A stretch of DNA of 64,000 bases from Candidatus Obscuribacterales bacterium. GTDB lineage: Bacteria > Cyanobacteriota > Vampirovibrionia > Obscuribacterales > Obscuribacteraceae. The stretch lies in the NCBI GenBank assembly GCA_020634035.1, contig JACKCM010000006.1, forward strand, positions 248,001 through 312,000, read 5' to 3'. How positions within the stretch are numbered: the first letter of the stretch is position 1; each line of letters starts with the position of its first letter. Position numbers and translations under genes: made by a program. A model generated the notes under the pieces. It was not told the origin of the DNA. It ran no database searches and saw only the letters and a list, made by a program, of their open reading frames with translations. Below are positions 29,587-37,586 of the stretch, piece after piece.

Positions 29587-32226
29587 ATGCCATCCCCGCC
29601 GTCCTCTTTGATCAAATACGCCAATGTAGCCCTGGATATCGAAGCCCGGGAGCTCAGAGACAGGCTTTTTGCCTACAAAATTCCTGAGCATCTCTGGGAT
29701 GAGGTCTATATCGGCTCTCAAGTATTGGTACCTTTCGGAAACCAGAATTCAATCGGTGGTTATGTGGTATCAATCACCGACGATGCCCCGGAAGAACTCA
29801 AAGAGGTAAAACGAGTCAGAAACATAAGCGAAGTCATAGACGGCATTCCTTTATTCGATGACCGTTATATAGATTTCCTCAACTGGCTGGCATTCACTTC
29901 TTGCGCCAGTCTCGCCGATGTAATCGCCGCCGCTCTGCCATCCTTTCTGGCTCCACGCCTGAAGCGACGGGTCAAGCTGAGCGCCCTGGGGCTATCGCTT
30001 CCCGCAGCCATCCAGAGTGGTCCAAGAGCGCGCCTGCTCTCTCTTTTGAAATCCGGAGACGAGGCCAGAGAACTCTCTTTCTCTTCGGTGAAACAGCGTT
30101 TTCTAAAACTGACCGGAGCGAGCCAGGCTGTTTTCTACAAAGAGATAAACAGTCTCAAAAACGAGGGGCTGGTTGAAATCCTTACAGATGGCGGCAGCCA
30201 GATGAAGGCCAAGACTCTGATTCAAATAAGCCCCGGTGAAAGTTCGCCCGAGACCAAAAGACAAAAAGAGATAGTAAAAATTCTCGCCGAGGCAGGCGGC
30301 TTTCTTGCCCAGAAAGACTTGATAGAGAAAGCGAAAACCACCCATGCGACCCTGGCCAAGCTTTGCAAATCGGGCATTCTCAAACAAGAAGAGGTAGAGG
30401 TTATTAGAGACCCGCTACCTTCGATAAAGCTGGAGCGAAAACAACCCGATCGCGAAACCCTGAAATTGACCGATGCCCAGAGCCATTGCCTGGAGATTCT
30501 CACGAAGGAACTCTCCGGGCTGTTGCAGGCCAAAAAGGAAGGGCGCCACAGCCCTGCTGAAGATCCGGTAAAACCCTGGCTTCTTCACGGCGTTACCGGA
30601 TCAGGGAAGACCGAGGTTTATCTAAGACTGGTCGAAAAGGTGCTGCAAGAGAATATGAGCGCCCTCATTCTGGTGCCCGAGATAAGCCTTACCCCACAGC
30701 TGGCCAGCCTTCTGGTTTCGCGCTTCGGAGACACTGTCGCCATCTGGCACAGTGCCATCAGCCCCGGAGAGAGGCTCGATACCTGGAGACGATTAAAGAC
30801 AGGCTCCGCCCGGGTTTTATTAGGGGCACGCTCGGCAGTACTGGCCGACCTCAAAGATCTGGCTCTGATTATTCTCGATGAGGAGCACGATTCTTCTTAT
30901 AAACAGACAAGTCCGAGCCCGCGCTACAACGCCCGCGCCGTCGCCCTGGAGAAAGCGCGCCGGGAGGGGGCCCTGATTATTTTAGGCAGCGCCACCCCCG
31001 ATCTGGTCACTTACCATGAGGCAAGTAAGCAGGGTCGTATCCTCAGTCTGCCGGAGAGGGTTTTCAAACAGGCGATGCCGGCGGTGCATGTGGTGGATAT
31101 GAGAAAGGAGCTCAATCTCGGCAATCGTTCTATTTTCTCCAGACAACTGGCGAGAGCCATAGAAGAAAGGCTTACTAAAAAAGAGCAGATTATTTTGCTC
31201 ATGAATAGACGAGGATATGCCAGCCACGTTTTTTGCCGGGCTTGCGGCTATGTGGCAAGATGCAAGAACTGCAGCGTATCTCTGGTTTTTCACAGATATA
31301 CTGATAAAGCCATGGCTAAAAGGCTTTCGGCACCTGACCCCGTATCCGGTATCATCGAAATCGACCGTACTCCAAAAAGTATGCGCGGATTTCTTGCCTG
31401 CCATCATTGCGGCACCAGTAAGAATCTCTCCATTCAGTGCCCGGAATGTCAGAGCCCCTTCCTGAAAGAATATGGGCTCGGTACCCAGAAAGTCGAAGAG
31501 ACTATCGCCGAGCAGTTTCCGGCTGCCTCTACCGTCCGCCTCGATAGCGATGTCACCACAAAGCGCGGAGAGTTCAAAAGAGTTCTAGATAGATTTAACA
31601 GAGGAGAAGCCGACATATTAATCGGCACCCAGATGGTTGCAAAGGGACTGGATGTCCCAAATGTAACCCTGGTAGGCGTTCTCGCCGCCGACGCTTCTTT
31701 GAATATGCCGGATTATAGAAGCACCGAAAGAGGTTACCAGCTCCTCAGCCAGGTGGCTGGCAGAGCCGGAAGAGGAGTTAGAGAAGGCGAAGTAATTTTT
31801 CAGACTTATAATCCCGAGCTCCAGATCTTCGACTGGGCCAGGAAACATGATTTCGAGGCATTTTTCGAAACCGAACTGGCCAACCGTGAAACCTTTTCCT
31901 ATCCGCCTTTCAGCCGCATTTTGCGAGTGGTGGTCTCCGGAGCGGAAGCAGAAGAAGTGGAGAGCGAATGTGCTTCTATTGTCGGCGAACTGAAAGACTT
32001 TATAGAAACCACAGGCAGCCCGGTGGCCAGCGAAATTCTCGGACCTGCCCCCTGCATAATCGAAAGATTGAGAGGCAGCTTCCGTTATCACATTTTGATC
32101 AAGGTCAAAGATGATGATCCGGCGTTCGACCAGTTTTTCGACGGATTGCTGATTCTTTTCAGAACAAGAAAGAACCGGCAGGAAGTACGGGTTATCGTAG
32201 ACGTAGACGCTCTTGACTTGCTTTAG
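29587..32226 (+). CDS. priA: Primosomal replication-restart helicase PriA
   Basis: An 879-residue superfamily-2 helicase that reloads the replisome at stalled forks. The N-terminal DNA-binding domain (about 1-110) is followed by a long winged-helix/linker region that is larger than usual (about 130-310). Walker A is G-V-T-G-S-G-K-T-E (about 335), and the Walker B D-E-E-H begins at D431. The zinc module has C-R-A-C-G, C-K-N-C, C-H-H-C-G and C-P-E-C. G-T-Q-M-V-A-K-G-L-D and Q-V-A-G-R-A-G-R are motifs V and VI. The ~20-residue insert after the second zinc pair is unusual. Confidence 0.96.
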   Translation: MPSPPSSLIKYANVALDIEARELRDRLFAYKIPEHLWDEVYIGSQVLVPFGNQNSIGGYVVSITDDAPEELKEVKRVRNISEVIDGIPLFDDRYIDFLNWLAFTSCASLADVIAAALPSFLAPRLKRRVKLSALGLSLPAAIQSGPRARLLSLLKSGDEARELSFSSVKQRFLKLTGASQAVFYKEINSLKNEGLVEILTDGGSQMKAKTLIQISPGESSPETKRQKEIVKILAEAGGFLAQKDLIEKAKTTHATLAKLCKSGILKQEEVEVIRDPLPSIKLERKQPDRETLKLTDAQSHCLEILTKELSGLLQAKKEGRHSPAEDPVKPWLLHGVTGSGKTEVYLRLVEKVLQENMSALILVPEISLTPQLASLLVSRFGDTVAIWHSAISPGERLDTWRRLKTGSARVLLGARSAVLADLKDLALIILDEEHDSSYKQTSPSPRYNARAVALEKARREGALIILGSATPDLVTYHEASKQGRILSLPERVFKQAMPAVHVVDMRKELNLGNRSIFSRQLARAIEERLTKKEQIILLMNRRGYASHVFCRACGYVARCKNCSVSLVFHRYTDKAMAKRLSAPDPVSGIIEIDRTPKSMRGFLACHHCGTSKNLSIQCPECQSPFLKEYGLGTQKVEETIAEQFPAASTVRLDSDVTTKRGEFKRVLDRFNRGEADILIGTQMVAKGLDVPNVTLVGVLAADASLNMPDYRSTERGYQLLSQVAGRAGRGVREGEVIFQTYNPELQIFDWARKHDFEAFFETELANRETFSYPPFSRILRVVVSGAEAEEVESECASIVGELKDFIETTGSPVASEILGPAPCIIERLRGSFRYHILIKVKDDDPAFDQFFDGLLILFRTRKNRQEVRVIVDVDALDLL

Positions 32227-32285
32227 AATAAGCCACCCATGAGAAAGTTCCTATATATAAGCGGTTCATAGAAGAGCCTCCGGGG

Positions 32286-32317
32286 TCGGAAGGCATTATA
32301 AAATTGAAGCCTTCCGA
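32286..32317 (+). promoter_or_regulatory. 9-bp hairpin immediately upstream of waaA
   Basis: TCGGAAGGC (32286-32294) pairs perfectly with GCCTTCCGA (32309-32317) across a 14-nt A/T-rich loop, ending only 5 nt before the GTG start. No T-run follows, so it is not a typical terminator. Placed over the ribosome-binding region, it could limit translation initiation. Confidence 0.45.
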
Positions 32318-32322
32318 ATCGA

Positions 32323-33639
32323 GTGCACCAGGTTTTGACCTTCATCTATCAAATCGGTTTAGCGATAGCGCTGATCTTTTTAGGACCAGTGTTTCTGCTG
32401 CGCAAGAAAACTCGAACCGGTATTTTCGAAAAGCTCGGATTCGTCCCGGAAGATATCAAAAAAAGCCAGAGAGAAAACAAAGGCTGCATATGGATCCACG
32501 CTGTCTCGGTGGGTGAGTTCAACGCAGTCTATCCCCTGGTTAAAAAGCTCAAAGAAGAGCTTCCGGGAACACCGATAGCGATCTCGACCACCACTGCCAC
32601 CGGTCAGAGTATCGCAAAAGAAAAAGCAGGCGACATTGCCACCATTTTTTACTTTCCGTTCGACCTGCCTTTCTGTTTGACTCCCTGGTTCGAAGTACTC
32701 GATCCGGCGCTGGCTATCATAGTCGAAACCGAGATCTGGCCTGGCTTCATAGAAGAATGTGAGCGCCGCTCTATTCCGATTCTTTCTGTCAATGCGCGCA
32801 TATCTCCGAAATCCTTTTTGTGGTATCACCGGCTGAGATTTTTCTTCGGCCCCCTGCTCAAAAAATTCTCTGCCATCGGCGCCCAGACAAGAAGCGAGCA
32901 TGAAAGATTCACAAAAATTGGCGCCAGTAGCGATACCACAGAAATTCTCGGCAATATTAAACTGGACGGACTGAAACCCCTGCCGGAAGCAGAGTTAAAA
33001 GACCTGGCCGAATCGCTGAATATCGGCCCGGACGACTTTGTGATTGTGGCAGGTTCGACTCACGAGGGCGAAGAGGAAGCCGTGTTGAAAGTACTCGAAG
33101 CGCTGCAAGCTATGTCCAGCAAAGAGACAGTCATAAGAAACTCGATAAAATTGATCATCGCCCCGAGACATCCTGAGCGCTTCGAAAGAGCTGCCACCAT
33201 AATCGAACAGCACGGCTTCAAAGCCAGACGTTTTTCTAAAAGCGAAAGCTTCAGCACAGAAGGCAACGAAGTCTACCTGCTCGACGGTCTTGGACAACTG
33301 GTGAAGTTTTATTCTCTTGCCTCCGTAGCTTTCGTGGGCGGCACCATAGCACCCATAGGCGGACACAATGTGGCCGAGCCCTATGCTTATCGCGTGCCTG
33401 TCTGTTGTGGACCCAATATTCAGAAGACCAAAGATATAGCCTATGCCCTCAACGAATGTGGTGCTCTATTGATGGCAAGCGACGCCGAAAATCTGATCAA
33501 GCGCGTTAAAGAAGTATATCTCGATAGAGACAAAGCGAGAAGCATCGGAGAGAAGGGAGCTGCCTGGCTGAAAGAGAATCAAGGTGCCGTCGATCGAGCA
33601 TATAACATGATCGCCTCTGTCTACAAAAATACGCCATGA
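32323..33639 (+). CDS. waaA: 3-deoxy-D-manno-octulosonic acid (Kdo) transferase
   Basis: A 438-residue membrane-anchored glycosyltransferase that adds Kdo to lipid IVA. The N-terminal hydrophobic anchor (about 5-25) precedes W-I-H-A-V-S-V-G-E, T-T-T-A-T-G, V-E-T-E-I-W-P and, in the C-terminal half, A-G-S-T-H-E-G-E-E and F-V-G-G-T-I-A-P-I-G-G-H-N-V-A-E-P, all KdtA hallmarks. The start is GTG at 32323; a TTG at 32335 is an alternative. No clear ribosome site is seen, and a hairpin sits there instead. It overlaps lpxK by ATGA. Confidence 0.94.
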   Translation: MHQVLTFIYQIGLAIALIFLGPVFLLRKKTRTGIFEKLGFVPEDIKKSQRENKGCIWIHAVSVGEFNAVYPLVKKLKEELPGTPIAISTTTATGQSIAKEKAGDIATIFYFPFDLPFCLTPWFEVLDPALAIIVETEIWPGFIEECERRSIPILSVNARISPKSFLWYHRLRFFFGPLLKKFSAIGAQTRSEHERFTKIGASSDTTEILGNIKLDGLKPLPEAELKDLAESLNIGPDDFVIVAGSTHEGEEEAVLKVLEALQAMSSKETVIRNSIKLIIAPRHPERFERAATIIEQHGFKARRFSKSESFSTEGNEVYLLDGLGQLVKFYSLASVAFVGGTIAPIGGHNVAEPYAYRVPVCCGPNIQKTKDIAYALNECGALLMASDAENLIKRVKEVYLDRDKARSIGEKGAAWLKENQGAVDRAYNMIASVYKNTP

Positions 33640-34700
33640 ACCTACCTGAATCAAAGACAGTCAAAACGATTCTAAAACCGGCAGCATTTTTCTACGGTAT
33701 CGGCGCTTCATTAAAGATGCAGCTTTACGATCAAAAGATCCTGACACCGACAAAACTTTCGGCTCCTGTCATAAGTGTTGGTAATATCACTGTCGGTGGC
33801 ACCGGCAAAACTCCGATCACCATCGATATCGCTCAAATATTAGAAAAGGCGGGTCATAAAGTCGGGATTTTGAGCCGGGGATACAAAAGACGTTCTCAGG
33901 AGAGTCACGTTGTGGTCAGCGACGGCACCGAGATTTTTGTAAGCTGCGAAGAGGCCGGGGATGAACCATATTTGATGGCATTGTCCTGCCCTGGTGCCGT
34001 AGTCATATCCGGTTCATCGAGAATAGACACAGGCAAACTCGCCATCGAAAAGTTTGGCTGTGATGTCATAGTTCTCGACGACGGCTATCAGCATGTCAAA
34101 CTGGAGAGAGACAGAAACCTGGTTTTGATAGATTATTCCGACAATCTCGAAGAAGAGTCCGTCCTGCCTGCAGGCAGACTGAGAGAACCTCTTTCAGGAC
34201 TGGGTCGCGCCACTGATCTGATCATCACCAAACTGCCTGAAGCTCCGGATGAGTTGCATCTTTCGCGCATCCGAAGATTGGTCCAGGAAGCTTCTGGTGA
34301 ATCAAAAAATGAAATCACTACCTGTTTGTGCAGGTTCATCCCCCGAAAGCTCCGCTCTCTATTTGAAGAGCTTGATTTCGAAAGTCTTAGAGGAACAAAG
34401 GTAATGACTCTAACCGGCATAGCCAGGCCCGAGACCTTCATCAGCACCATAGAATCGCTCAATCTGAATCTGACCATCGCAGATAGCATGGCATTCGAAG
34501 ATCACCACTGGTTCACGGCCACTGATCTGGAGACTATCGAGGCCCGGCTTGCCGCTTCAAAAGCCGATTTCATCCTCACCACCGAAAAGGACCTGGTCCG
34601 GCTGAATATGAAAGAGGAGATCGCAAGGCGAACCTTCGCCCTGGTTCTGGGAACGCAGTGGTTGAGCGCACCGCCTTCTTTCGAGGAGTTATGGTCATAG
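33636..34700 (+). CDS. lpxK: Tetraacyldisaccharide 4'-kinase
   Basis: A 354-residue kinase that phosphorylates the 4' position of the lipid A precursor. An N-terminal membrane helix is followed by V-G-N-I-T-V-G-G-T-G-K-T-P (P-loop), L-S-R-G-Y-K-R, G-D-E-P-Y-L and D-D-G-Y-Q-H, all typical. The start codon overlaps the waaA stop (ATGA), and its stop lies inside the next gene, so translation is coupled. Length is typical. Confidence 0.95.
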   Translation: MNLPESKTVKTILKPAAFFYGIGASLKMQLYDQKILTPTKLSAPVISVGNITVGGTGKTPITIDIAQILEKAGHKVGILSRGYKRRSQESHVVVSDGTEIFVSCEEAGDEPYLMALSCPGAVVISGSSRIDTGKLAIEKFGCDVIVLDDGYQHVKLERDRNLVLIDYSDNLEEESVLPAGRLREPLSGLGRATDLIITKLPEAPDELHLSRIRRLVQEASGESKNEITTCLCRFIPRKLRSLFEELDFESLRGTKVMTLTGIARPETFISTIESLNLNLTIADSMAFEDHHWFTATDLETIEARLAASKADFILTTEKDLVRLNMKEEIARRTFALVLGTQWLSAPPSFEELWS

Positions 34701-35770
34701 ATAAGCTGCCGGGCAAAAGAATACTGGTGATTCGATATCGCTTTCTGGGCGATACCATCCTCACCGTGCCTTTTTTGCGCAATCTCAGATACGCCTATCC
34801 TGAAGGTGAGACACGCATCGATATGCTGGTGGGACCGGCCAGCGGCGAAGTCCTGGACGGCTGCCCTTATGTAGACAACTTCATCGTCTATGACACCAGC
34901 CGCTTTCATAAGTACGAACAGGGCAAATCAAAAAAACGATCCTTTATGTCCTACGCGCTCGACCTGAGAAAAGAAGACTATGATCTGGTATTCGTTCTCA
35001 AACGCTCCTGGTCATCAGCTCTTCTGGCCCTGGCCACCGGCGCCAGATACCGGGTCGGTTATGCCACCGAGGGTCGTTCTATTATTCTCACCCACCCTGT
35101 CCCTTTCAATGAAAAAGAGCATGAAGTGCAATCGGTCCTCGATGTGGCAAGAGCAGCCGGAATAGAGATTCGTGACGATCACCTGGAAGCATGGATCTCT
35201 GAAGCCGAAAGGGCTTCGATAGAAGAGAAAGTACCCGAGCTGAAAGAAGATGGTCCAAAAGTCTTGATTCATGCTGCTGCCGCCCATCCCGACAAAATGT
35301 ATACGAAGCAAGGCTGGGTCGAGCTGATAAGGCGCCTGCACGAAGATTACAATTTTGTGCCCTTCTTTACCGGAGCGGGACAGGATAGGACACTTTACTC
35401 TGAAATAGCTGCTCTTTCGGGTGTTAAAAGTGTTAATATGGCAGGAGGACTGAGTATCAGGGAAAGTATGGCTTTGTATCAGAAGATGGATCTGGCGATA
35501 TGTGTGGACTCTGGTCCGGCTCATCTCGCTTGTGCCACCGGAGTGCCGACCTTCGCCCTGTTCGGCCCGACCGACCCGGAAAGATGGGCTCCATACGGAA
35601 ACAATTCTCGTGCCATCTACGACAATAACCTGGATTGTCGACCATGCAACTACAAGAAAACCTGTCAAAATAGGGAATGCCTGACCGAACTTTCGCCTGC
35701 GACAATTTTGGAAGCACTGAAAGAAAACCAGATTTTTAAGTCCGGCGAAACCGGAGGAGATAAGTTATGA
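34691..35770 (+). CDS. Glycosyltransferase family 9 (LPS heptosyltransferase-like)
   Basis: A 359-residue enzyme. I start at the ATG at 34691, giving K-R-I-L-V-I-R-Y-R-F-L-G-D-T-I-L; this overlaps the lpxK stop by 10 bp, with GAGGAG close upstream. GT9 marks are the N-terminal R-x-x-x-L-G-D, H-A-A-A-A-H-P-D-K and the nucleotide-sugar site C-V-D-S-G-P-A-H-L-A-x-A-x-G-V-P-x-x-x-L-F-G-P-T-D-P. The C-terminal C-R-P-C-N/C-Q-N-R-E-C cluster recalls other heptosyltransferases. It probably extends the LPS inner core after WaaA; the donor sugar is not certain. Confidence 0.88.
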   Translation: MVIDKLPGKRILVIRYRFLGDTILTVPFLRNLRYAYPEGETRIDMLVGPASGEVLDGCPYVDNFIVYDTSRFHKYEQGKSKKRSFMSYALDLRKEDYDLVFVLKRSWSSALLALATGARYRVGYATEGRSIILTHPVPFNEKEHEVQSVLDVARAAGIEIRDDHLEAWISEAERASIEEKVPELKEDGPKVLIHAAAAHPDKMYTKQGWVELIRRLHEDYNFVPFFTGAGQDRTLYSEIAALSGVKSVNMAGGLSIRESMALYQKMDLAICVDSGPAHLACATGVPTFALFGPTDPERWAPYGNNSRAIYDNNLDCRPCNYKKTCQNRECLTELSPATILEALKENQIFKSGETGGDKL

Positions 35771-36957
35771 AAACCAGCCTATTTCTATTGGTAGCGTTAA
35801 GCCTGACCATGTCCTCCCAGCCGGTTTTAGCAGCGGGTCCCACCTCAACCTCCGGCAAAAGCGCCTCCGGCAAGAGCGCCGTCAGCGACTGGCCGAAGTG
35901 GTATTACTATGACCAGCTCGGATTGAGAGAATGGAACAAAGGCGAAAGACCACGGGCCAAACAATATTTTGAGCAGTCCCTGCGCCTGGCGGAGAACAAC
36001 CTTCGTGGTCAGACCAGCCTCGATCCGGTCACAAAGCGCCGAGTCAAAGAGATGCTCAAGCACCAGAACTTCCTCTCCAGCTATTTCGTCAAACCACCGG
36101 AGCAAGCTCTGCGAGGAATGTCAGCCAAAGAAGCGATGGCCCATGTCGACGAGTTGCAGATTGAAGATACCAAAGACAAGCTGCGCTGGATGGATCGTTT
36201 GATCAGCTTCAGCGAACAGGTATTCGGAAAGAACAACTACGAATCTCAGGATATAAGAAAACAGAAGTCCCTCTTCAGAATGCGGGTTGTGCAACTCAAA
36301 CGCAATGTGGAGAATTTGAGAGGATGGCCGGTTATGTCTTACGATAACGGTGGTCGCTTCACGCCCAATAAACCTGTAACCGAGATCAGCGACGAGAAAA
36401 AGACCAAAGGACCTAAATGGTACACCGGATCAACCACCGATAGCTGGAACAAGAAAAGAGCCCAGGAAGCCGATGCTCAAAGACAGCATGCTCAAAGACC
36501 GGAATGGTTCAATCGCAACGCCAGAAGCACAGGCACAACCGGCAGCACCACAACGTCCAGTGCTACCCAGAGCGCCCAGACACCAGTTTATAACCGCTCT
36601 TATCAGGAAGCCAAAGGGACGATGTATGTTGGTGGCAAACCGGTTCCTCGCACCGAGACCGAGCAGCTACCCCGCCAGGGCAAAATAGCCGAAGGCGATA
36701 GCCCGAGAGAATGGGGTCTCAATCCAAGACAGTTCAACCAGAACCGCTCCACCAACCTCTGGGGCCAGGCTCCCCAGAAAAGCGAGCTTGATATGAACAA
36801 GCCTGATAAGTCGCCGGACTGGGGCACCAACCCCAAACCGAAGACCAAACAGTATCAAGGCTGGGGCAATGCAGGCTGGACCGGTCCGCGTAGCGACAGA
36901 CCGAATAGCGATTCGAACTCGAACAATAAGCCTACGAACAGCGTTGAGTGGAAGTAA
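35767..36957 (+). CDS. Secreted protein with recurring Pro-x-Trp motifs, in LPS operon
   Basis: A 396-residue protein with a signal peptide (1-23, ending V-L-A-A). Residues 40-200 are helical and charged and could hold a divergent TPR-like unit (D-Q-L-G-L-R-E-W-N-K-G). Residues 200-396 are disordered and rich in Asn, Gln, Pro, Thr and Ser, punctuated by short Trp motifs: G-P-K-W-Y, R-P-E-W-F, S-P-R-E-W-G, N-L-W-G, S-P-D-W-G, Q-G-W-G, S-V-E-W-K. I do not recognise the family. Its ATG overlaps the glycosyltransferase stop (ATGA), so it is translationally coupled to LPS synthesis genes. Its end overlaps the convergent pgsA gene by 26 bp. Confidence 0.75.
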   Translation: MKTSLFLLVALSLTMSSQPVLAAGPTSTSGKSASGKSAVSDWPKWYYYDQLGLREWNKGERPRAKQYFEQSLRLAENNLRGQTSLDPVTKRRVKEMLKHQNFLSSYFVKPPEQALRGMSAKEAMAHVDELQIEDTKDKLRWMDRLISFSEQVFGKNNYESQDIRKQKSLFRMRVVQLKRNVENLRGWPVMSYDNGGRFTPNKPVTEISDEKKTKGPKWYTGSTTDSWNKKRAQEADAQRQHAQRPEWFNRNARSTGTTGSTTTSSATQSAQTPVYNRSYQEAKGTMYVGGKPVPRTETEQLPRQGKIAEGDSPREWGLNPRQFNQNRSTNLWGQAPQKSELDMNKPDKSPDWGTNPKPKTKQYQGWGNAGWTGPRSDRPNSDSNSNNKPTNSVEWK

Positions 36958-37573
36958 TAAATAGAGACTTCGATTCGATAAGCACCGGAAGCCCCCGGAT
37001 CAAACAAAATACACAAGAAAAATAAACAAGAAATAGCGCTGCCGGCTCCAGGTTATAGGTTTTTCCAAGCGCGGTGTGGGCTGCCACCACCAGACAGAAA
37101 GCCAGTGCCTTCGCCACAGCATAAGAAAATCTGGAGAAATTGGAAGCGACCAGAAATTTGCCCAGGGCGGACTGCATCATCGTCTTCTCACCAAATGCGG
37201 TGTAGCCCTGCTCACTGGCATGGGAGCGAATCGCATCGACAAAAGTTCCCCGCACTAGAAAGAGAAGCGGCACCCATACCGGAATCCAAGAGAGGGTGGC
37301 GAAAACGATCCAGTAAGCCAGCTCTACCACTCGATCGCCTGCAATATCCAGAATTCCGCCAAGCTTAGATGACTGATTGAATTTCCTGGCAAAGAATCCG
37401 TCCAGTCCGTCTGCCCAGATGATGAATATTGTCAGAAAAAAGACGGTCCAGAGTGTTCGATCGTCGGGTACAGGGGCGCCGGCACCACCGACAAGAAACA
37501 GAAGCACCACCACAGCAAGCACTACCCGTGATATCGTGATAGTATTCGCCACATTGAAAGGTGGTGCTTTCAT
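36932..37573 (-). CDS. pgsA: CDP-alcohol phosphatidyltransferase (PgsA-like)
   Basis: A 213-residue integral membrane enzyme of phospholipid synthesis. The complete CDP-alcohol phosphotransferase signature D-x2-D-G-x2-A-R-x8-G-x3-D-x3-D is present (D55, D58, G59, A62, R63, G72, D76, D80), binding metal and CDP-diacylglycerol. About six membrane helices are expected. It is most like phosphatidylglycerophosphate synthase, but phosphatidylinositol-type or cardiolipin-type acceptors cannot be ruled out. It begins 13 bp after gyrB with AGGA upstream, so the two are probably cotranscribed. Confidence 0.85.
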   Translation of the reverse strand: MKAPPFNVANTITISRVVLAVVVLLFLVGGAGAPVPDDRTLWTVFFLTIFIIWADGLDGFFARKFNQSSKLGGILDIAGDRVVELAYWIVFATLSWIPVWVPLLFLVRGTFVDAIRSHASEQGYTAFGEKTMMQSALGKFLVASNFSRFSYAVAKALAFCLVVAAHTALGKTYNLEPAALFLVYFSCVFCLIRGLPVLIESKSLFITSTQRCS

Positions 37574-37586
37574 TAGCTATCCTGTT

